Below are positions 58,447 to 64,000 of a stretch of DNA of 64,000 nt, piece after piece. The notes beneath the pieces are model-generated. The model worked only from the letters and a program-made list of their open reading frames with translations, was not told where the DNA came from and ran no database searches. Origin of the DNA: Xylanibacillus composti (GTDB lineage Bacteria > Bacillota > Bacilli > Paenibacillales > K13). Location: assembly GCF_018403685.1 (NCBI RefSeq), contig NZ_BOVK01000005.1:1-64000 (forward strand), written 5' to 3'. The position numbers and the translations under genes are program-made. The stretch's first letter is position 1. Each line of letters opens with the position of its first letter.

Positions 58447-61400
58447 TTACTGCAGCAACTGCCAGATGGCTTGTGCGCCTTCTGCCCGGTTGACTGCCGC
58501 TTTCGGAGCAAATTGATTGCGCTCTCGACCTTGCAGCAAGCCAAGTTCCTGTGCCGTCTGTACGTCTTCCAGTGCCCAAGCGCTGATGCTGTTCGCATCT
58601 GCAAATGCAGCATAGGATTGGCGGGAACCCGGTTGGCCCGATTTGCGTTCGTAAGCCTTCACCAGAACGACCGCCATCTCCTCGCGAGTGATGGTCGCAT
58701 TCGGAGCGAATTCAGTGTCACTGCGCCCCTTAATAATTCCTGCCTCATAAGCCGCTGCTACTTCTTTGGCGTACCACTGGGATTCATTCACGTCGCGGAA
58801 CGAAGTTTCCCCGCTGGCTTCAAGTCCCAGAGCGCGCACGATGAGCGCTACGAATTCCGCACGAGTCACTTCACGCTTCGGAGCAAATTCGGTGTCGCTG
58901 ATGCCCGCAATAATATGTCTCGCAGCCATTTTCTTTATGACATCATGCGCCCAATAGTCTGCATGCACGTCTGCAAAGGACTTGTCGAACTCGAGCACAG
59001 CGTATTTGCTAAAGTGGGAAGCTTCAGCAGACATGCTGCCATTTGCTTCAGTGCCGCCTTTATATTCAATCCTGCTGCTGTCCGAGATATAGTACATGCC
59101 GATTAAATCTTTGTTTGCTCCTTCCGTTACATTCAAGGAAATGCGGACGGGCTTCTTAAAGGTTTGAAGCTGCTTTTCATTGCCGTCCTTATCCACGATC
59201 GAAAGCCGGAAATCATAGATGGCGCTGGCTGCCTTCAGCTTGGCTTTAGCATGCTCTTCGGCTTGCCGCACAAGCAGCTCAGCTTCATCTGCCGCCAACA
59301 CGTTGACCTCGAACACAATAATTGCGTCTGCCAGCGCATCCTCAGCAAGCAAAGCTCTGAGCTCCTCCAGAACTACGCCGTCTATTTCAATCTCGAAATC
59401 TTCCCGTTTCAGAATAAGCCGGTTGCCGTTGCTCCATGCAGAAGCGTTAGCTGGCAGCAAAACCTTCTTGCTATCCCGGTCGAGCTCAATCACAACCTTG
59501 CCGTCCGAATCGACAACAGGATTTGCTAGCTCAGCCTCATCCGAAGGAGCGATAGAGCCGCTGCCGCCAGAACCGCCTCTCTTCCGCTGTTCACCGATCA
59601 GGTACATGTCCTTGAAGAAGATCGTTCCTTCTCCGTCAAGCGGCGAGAGCGTGACGCCTCTTACGGCTTCCAGCATCAATGGTTTATTCAGCGGCACGCC
59701 ATCCGGCTGCCAATTCCGCTTCACAAAGTTCTCGTCATCGAACCGCAGCGTTACTTTGCTCCAATCAGCACTGTCCGCTTTTATGATCCATTCCCAGCGA
59801 ACATCATAGCCGTCGGAGAATTCGACGCGAATGCTCGATCCCGTATCGCCTTTCACATTGATCGTGAAGCCTTCAATCTGGCTCCAATCTTCTACAAATG
59901 CACCCGTTACACCCATCCAACCGCCGCCGTACGTATAGTCGACCTTAAGCGAGCCGTCACTTTCGAAGTTAGCTGCTATCTTATCGCCGCCGCCCTCGAA
60001 GGTTGCGGTGAAGTACTGGATGTAATTTTTCGTCAACGAGCCGGGGCCGGTCACTTCCGGCAGCTCATAAACCGGCTCTTCCTCTTGCAATCCAGTGAAG
60101 TAGGTCAAAGCCAGCACGACAGGCGCCACGTAATCAATCGCATATTCATTCGATGCGAAAGAGCCGAGCTTATCGACGTATGCTTTGGCTGGCGCAATAT
60201 CCGGGTTCGCTTCCAAGAAAGCCACCAGATCCGGATCGCCGCTGTTATTGAAGATGTTCGGTCCGCCTACCAGTAAGCCCGGAATAAGCGTTCCTGTGCT
60301 GTTGGTCATGCGGCTGTGCGGATTGCGGGTCGACTTCGTCCCGGCGCCAGTCACATAGCTGTAGCCCGTTGCATTGCGGCCGAGAATATAGTGTACCTGT
60401 TCGAGCGCCCCATGCACATAGGCATCATTCGCTTCCAGTTCGTTCGCCAGCAGCAGCAGCGTGCCTTTGGCAATCGCATTCTTGGCGGAAGCCCAAGTAT
60501 ATTCCTTGGTCAACAGGGAGGTGTGGTAGCCGTCTGTTTCGATTTGCGCTAGGATCTCATCCGCATAGTCCAGCCATGTTGAGCGAACAAGGGCTTGGTA
60601 CTCTTCCTCAGCGCCCTCCGCAGTGGCATAAGCAAACTGACCTAACGGCAGTCCATTGTTCCAACCAGGAATGTCCGGTTCTGCTTCCATGTAGGGCTTC
60701 AACTGATTAATCAGGTATTGCTCATAAGCTTTGTCGCCTGTTGTCTTGAACAGTTCGGCCGCGGCCCAGAAGCGCTCTTCATTATCCGTATATTTATCAT
60801 AGGCGCCCGATCCGCTGTCCTGTCCGGCATCGTTGCGGAAGAATGGCTCCGGGTGTGCTTCCAAGTAAGCAAAAGCCAGCTTCGCCCGATCCAACAGTTC
60901 GGCTGCATAGGCAGCATCGAATGGCTCATAGACTCTCGACGCCATGGCCACCGTAGCCGCATACATAGCTGTCCCATAGGTGGACATGCCATAGATATAC
61001 CGCTCGCCTTGATCATGCTCAGGCGCGATCGACATGCCCGGCCAATCCTTGCCGGACACCTTGTGATACACGGCGCCGTCTGGACGCTGCATCTTATTCA
61101 GGAAATCCAACTTATACTTGACCTCGATCAAGATATCGGGCAGATCCGTCTGCCGTTCCGCCGTCGACAATCCCTCCGGAATGACGAATTGTCCCTTGGC
61201 GAACTTCTCCGTATTCAGTTCGTACGCCAACAGCAGTTGTGCGGCAGTGACAGCGCCCGGTGTCATATATTTGCCGTAGTCCCCTGCGTCGTACCAGCCG
61301 CCAAGCATATCCAGGGCATCGCCTTGTTGGTGGAACTCGTCAGTAAAGTACATCTTGGCCTCTGCATCCTGCGGATGTCCCATCGCATGCTCCAAGCCCG

Positions 61401-64000
61401 TCCAAGGGTCCTTCAGCTCAATGTTCGCGCGAGCCAAAGTGTAGTATCGCACGGACTCCATGTAAGACTGGCGGTATACATCCCGATGAATCTCGAACGG
61501 CATCGAGACGCCATAATCGGCAACAACGAGATAATAGGAGCCCGGTATGTTGAAATCGGTAAAGTCCGCATGCCTTACTTGATCGCCAGAGTTGAAATCA
61601 TCGATCTCCTGGCCTAGATTTCCGGTATATACAATCTGGTTCTGATGGATATCGACGATGTGGAATACGTTCACACCCTCGGTGTTGACCACCATCGCCT
61701 TCTTGGGAAAGTTCGGCAGATAGCCTACCTGGTTGACCTTGATATGCCCGCCGATGCTAGGGATATCTGCTGGAGCCAGTTTGTTGTACAGGAACATCTT
61801 CGAGAAAGTGATCGTCCCTGAGCCCGACAGCGGCGACAGATTAATCCCCTTCACCCGCTCCAGGTTCAACGCTTCGTCATCCGGAACCGGATTGTAGTCT
61901 GTTCGATACGCAAACTCAGCGAACGGAATTACCCAAGTCTTCCCGGCTGCTGAATCATCAGTAATGATCTTCTCGTAGCTGGCTCCGTCTCGATCAATCA
62001 GCTCGATCCGCACGTCATGGCCGGTATTGCCCTGAACGGTTATTTCGAATCCGTCGAATGAAGACCAGTCCTCCTCAATCGTTGCCGGCACGCCCGCATA
62101 TCCGCCAGCTGAGATGTCGTAGGTAATTGCCACGGACCCATCCGGATTCACCCTTCTTTCAATGCTGGAGGCAGGGTCCTTGAACATTTCGTTGACCGTA
62201 AAGTTCTGCATATAGTCATGATATACGGCTCCCGCAACAGTACTGCTGCCGGAATCCGCTGCAATGGTTACAGGCTGCCCTGCGGCTGTTGCCGCCTGGA
62301 CAGGTTGGTTCGCAGCAGCCGCAGATGCGCCTGCCTCTCCAATTACATACATATTGGAGAAGTACATCGTGCCCTCGCCGGCCAGAGGAGACAAGGTAAT
62401 GCCAGTGATGACCTCCAGCGTCAACGGCGTATTCGTAGGCGCCCCGTCAGGCTGCCAGCTGCGCTTGGCAATCTCGTCGAACAATAGGACGACTTCCTTG
62501 CCTGCTGCGCTGTCATCCTTGACGATCCATTCCCATCTGACATCATACCCGTCCTGGAATTCAACGCGGACCTCATCTCCCGTATTGCCGCTGATCGTAA
62601 AGCGTATGCCCTTGATTCCGGTCCAATCCTCGGGAAGGATTGCATTAACCCCCATCCAGCCGCCGGCATGCTGGAAGTAATCGACTTTCAATCGGCCATC
62701 TGCCTCGAAAGTTCCTGAAATTGTTGAACCGCCGCCTTCAAATTTGCCCGTAAAGTACTGGGTATAATCGTCGGTCAAAGAGGCTTTGCGCTCCGGCTCC
62801 GGAAGGACATGCTCAATGCCGTCATCATAGGCCTGTTCGTTCTGGGTGAAATAAGACAAGGCGAAGAATACAGGCGCTGTATAATCTATCGCATATTCAT
62901 TTGACGCATAGGAATCAATCACGTCCAGATAGGCCTTCGCAGGGGCTGGATTGGATTGTTCCAGGAATTGATCCAGCACCGGATCGCCGCCATGATTATT
63001 CGGCCCTCCAACCAATAAGCCTGGAATATAAGTCCCCGTGCTGTTCATCATCCGATTATGCAGATTCTTGACAGCCCTGGTTCCGGACCCGGTTAAGTAA
63101 CTATATCCCGTAGCATTGCGACCCAGAATATAGTGCACTTGTTCCAGAGCGCCATGGATGTAAGCCTCGTTCGGCTCTATGGTATGAGCCAGAAGCAGCA
63201 TATTCCCCTTGCTGACAGCGTTCTTCGCTGAAGCCCAGGTATATTCCGTAGATAACAAGGACGTGTAATAGCCGTCTGCTTCAATCTGGGCCAGGATGTC
63301 ATCCGCATAGGCCAAGAATGCCGCCTTGATTACTGCCTGCTTGTCAGGATTTGCTCCTTGCGCTGTGGCATAGGCATAATGGCCAAACGCAGAACCATCA
63401 AGCCAGGCCGGAAATTCAACCTCTGCGCCAAAGGTTTCATTATTAATCAGATCAGCTTCATATACGCTCTTGCCTGTTGTCTTGAACAGCTCTGCAGCAG
63501 CCCAGTAGCGCTCCTCGCTATCCGTATACTTATCATAAGCGCCTGATCCGCTGTCCTGACCTTCGTCGTACCGGAAATACGGTTCAGGATGGTTGCTCAG
63601 ATAGGTGTACGCCAGCTCGGCTTTCTCCAGCAACACTTTGGCATAATCCGCATCGAATGATTCATAGGCCCGAGCCGCCATGGCGAATGTTGCTGCGAAC
63701 ATCGCTGTTCCATACGTAGACATGCCGTACACATAGCGCTCCTGGGTGTCCATCTCAGGCGCAATGGTCATCCCCGGGAACTCCTTGCCGGATACCTTGT
63801 GGTAGACAGCGCCGTCCGGACGCTGCATCTTCATGAGCCAGTCCAGCTCAAATTTCGCTTCCACCAATACGTCAGGCAAGTCAGTCTGACGATCCTCTTC
63901 CGACAGACCATCCGGAATCATGAATTGCCCTTTCGAGTATTTGGCCGGTTCCAGCTCATAGGCGAGCAGCATGTGGGCCAGCGTAACCGCAGCAGGCGTG
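58447..64000 (-). CDS. SLH-anchored double GH9 endoglucanase (partial, 5' end beyond window)
   Basis: At least 1850 residues; the N-terminus lies past 64000. In order: the rest of a first GH9 barrel (catalytic Glu in DSYASNEYAIDY); two beta-sandwich modules of CBM type; a CelD_N Ig-like domain (HIKVNQVGYLP, near 61745); a second full GH9 barrel with GGWYDAGDYGKYMTPG, RNPHSRMTNSTG and Glu in GSFASNEYAIDY; a third sandwich module; a linker domain; and three SLH repeats at the C-terminus (about 58990-58450). Cleaves cellulose-type glucans at the cell surface. The two GH9 units are clearly related, suggesting duplication. Confidence 0.93.
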   Translation of the reverse strand, partial: TPAAVTLAHMLLAYELEPAKYSKGQFMIPDGLSEEDRQTDLPDVLVEAKFELDWLMKMQRPDGAVYHKVSGKEFPGMTIAPEMDTQERYVYGMSTYGTAMFAATFAMAARAYESFDADYAKVLLEKAELAYTYLSNHPEPYFRYDEGQDSGSGAYDKYTDSEERYWAAAELFKTTGKSVYEADLINNETFGAEVEFPAWLDGSAFGHYAYATAQGANPDKQAVIKAAFLAYADDILAQIEADGYYTSLLSTEYTWASAKNAVSKGNMLLLAHTIEPNEAYIHGALEQVHYILGRNATGYSYLTGSGTRAVKNLHNRMMNSTGTYIPGLLVGGPNNHGGDPVLDQFLEQSNPAPAKAYLDVIDSYASNEYAIDYTAPVFFALSYFTQNEQAYDDGIEHVLPEPERKASLTDDYTQYFTGKFEGGGSTISGTFEADGRLKVDYFQHAGGWMGVNAILPEDWTGIKGIRFTISGNTGDEVRVEFQDGYDVRWEWIVKDDSAAGKEVVLLFDEIAKRSWQPDGAPTNTPLTLEVITGITLSPLAGEGTMYFSNMYVIGEAGASAAAANQPVQAATAAGQPVTIAADSGSSTVAGAVYHDYMQNFTVNEMFKDPASSIERRVNPDGSVAITYDISAGGYAGVPATIEEDWSSFDGFEITVQGNTGHDVRIELIDRDGASYEKIITDDSAAGKTWVIPFAEFAYRTDYNPVPDDEALNLERVKGINLSPLSGSGTITFSKMFLYNKLAPADIPSIGGHIKVNQVGYLPNFPKKAMVVNTEGVNVFHIVDIHQNQIVYTGNLGQEIDDFNSGDQVRHADFTDFNIPGSYYLVVADYGVSMPFEIHRDVYRQSYMESVRYYTLARANIELKDPWTGLEHAMGHPQDAEAKMYFTDEFHQQGDALDMLGGWYDAGDYGKYMTPGAVTAAQLLLAYELNTEKFAKGQFVIPEGLSTAERQTDLPDILIEVKYKLDFLNKMQRPDGAVYHKVSGKDWPGMSIAPEHDQGERYIYGMSTYGTAMYAATVAMASRVYEPFDAAYAAELLDRAKLAFAYLEAHPEPFFRNDAGQDSGSGAYDKYTDNEERFWAAAELFKTTGDKAYEQYLINQLKPYMEAEPDIPGWNNGLPLGQFAYATAEGAEEEYQALVRSTWLDYADEILAQIETDGYHTSLLTKEYTWASAKNAIAKGTLLLLANELEANDAYVHGALEQVHYILGRNATGYSYVTGAGTKSTRNPHSRMTNSTGTLIPGLLVGGPNIFNNSGDPDLVAFLEANPDIAPAKAYVDKLGSFASNEYAIDYVAPVVLALTYFTGLQEEEPVYELPEVTGPGSLTKNYIQYFTATFEGGGDKIAANFESDGSLKVDYTYGGGWMGVTGAFVEDWSQIEGFTINVKGDTGSSIRVEFSDGYDVRWEWIIKADSADWSKVTLRFDDENFVKRNWQPDGVPLNKPLMLEAVRGVTLSPLDGEGTIFFKDMYLIGEQRKRGGSGGSGSIAPSDEAELANPVVDSDGKVVIELDRDSKKVLLPANASAWSNGNRLILKREDFEIEIDGVVLEELRALLAEDALADAIIVFEVNVLAADEAELLVRQAEEHAKAKLKAASAIYDFRLSIVDKDGNEKQLQTFKKPVRISLNVTEGANKDLIGMYYISDSSRIEYKGGTEANGSMSAEASHFSKYAVLEFDKSFADVHADYWAHDVIKKMAARHIIAGISDTEFAPKREVTRAEFVALIVRALGLEASGETSFRDVNESQWYAKEVAAAYEAGIIKGRSDTEFAPNATITREEMAVVLVKAYERKSGQPGSRQSYAAFADANSISAWALEDVQTAQELGLLQGRERNQFAPKAAVNRAEGAQAIWQLLQ

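Overview
The window reads as part of the chromosome of a mesophilic, spore-forming, flagellated Firmicute of the Paenibacillus type. This rests on gene content: three-repeat SLH anchors on very large secreted glycoside hydrolases, YesM/YesN-type two-component genes with lipoprotein solute-binding proteins, a qoxABCD menaquinol oxidase without a CuA site, a SleB-type cortex hydrolase, YjfB, YdjO, YuzB-like and CysP-like proteins, strong Shine-Dalgarno sequences and moderately high GC. No rRNA, tRNA, phage, intact insertion sequence or CRISPR array was seen.

Layout. 1-6.9 kb: a glycosyltransferase and flippase-like pair, a chemoreceptor behind a sigma-D-type promoter, phosphoglucomutase and a frameshifted small gene. 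6.9-9.8 kb: an XRE regulator among several matching palindromes, small unknown genes, a DUF2062 protein and a decayed UPF0316 gene. 9.8-15.8 kb: haemolysin III, a solute-binding lipoprotein overlapping a GGDEF-EAL gene, and two membrane proteins. 16-19.7 kb: a LacI regulator and cellobiose phosphorylase sharing an operator. 19.8-24.1 kb: a candidate small RNA, a two-gene acyltransferase cassette that looks like an aminolipid pathway, and divergent SDR and RraA-like genes. 24.3-29 kb: a lincosamide nucleotidyltransferase-like gene with a possible leader peptide, a Fur-controlled small protein, yjfB behind a c-di-GMP riboswitch, cold-shock genes and a ZIP transporter. 29.2-32.8 kb: fixABCX. 33-40.6 kb: an SLH-anchored GH26 mannanase, manA and a CysP-type permease. 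41-48.4 kb: dehydrogenase, DnaA-box cluster, aldo/keto reductase, SleB-like hydrolase, CNNM protein, a small membrane-protein cluster with decayed repeats, and creatininase. 48.4-52.6 kb: qoxABCD behind a Rex-like site. 53.1-64 kb: a sensor kinase, response regulator and binding-protein operon, then an SLH-anchored protein with two GH9 modules that runs off the right edge.

How it fits together. The region serves plant-polymer use: GH9 and GH26 enzymes displayed on the wall, cellobiose phosphorylase under a LacI repressor, ManA and PgcA feeding hexose phosphates into metabolism, and two orphan binding proteins tied to signalling genes rather than permeases. Cyclic di-GMP appears twice, as a putative synthase/hydrolase and as a riboswitch ligand. 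Redox genes carry sites resembling Rex and Fnr boxes. The best leads for something new are the binding-protein/GGDEF-EAL unit, the OlsB-like plus LpxL-like lipid cassette, the isolated DnaA-box cluster, the small-RNA candidate and the XRE palindrome set. All functional statements are from reading the sequence; no database search was run.
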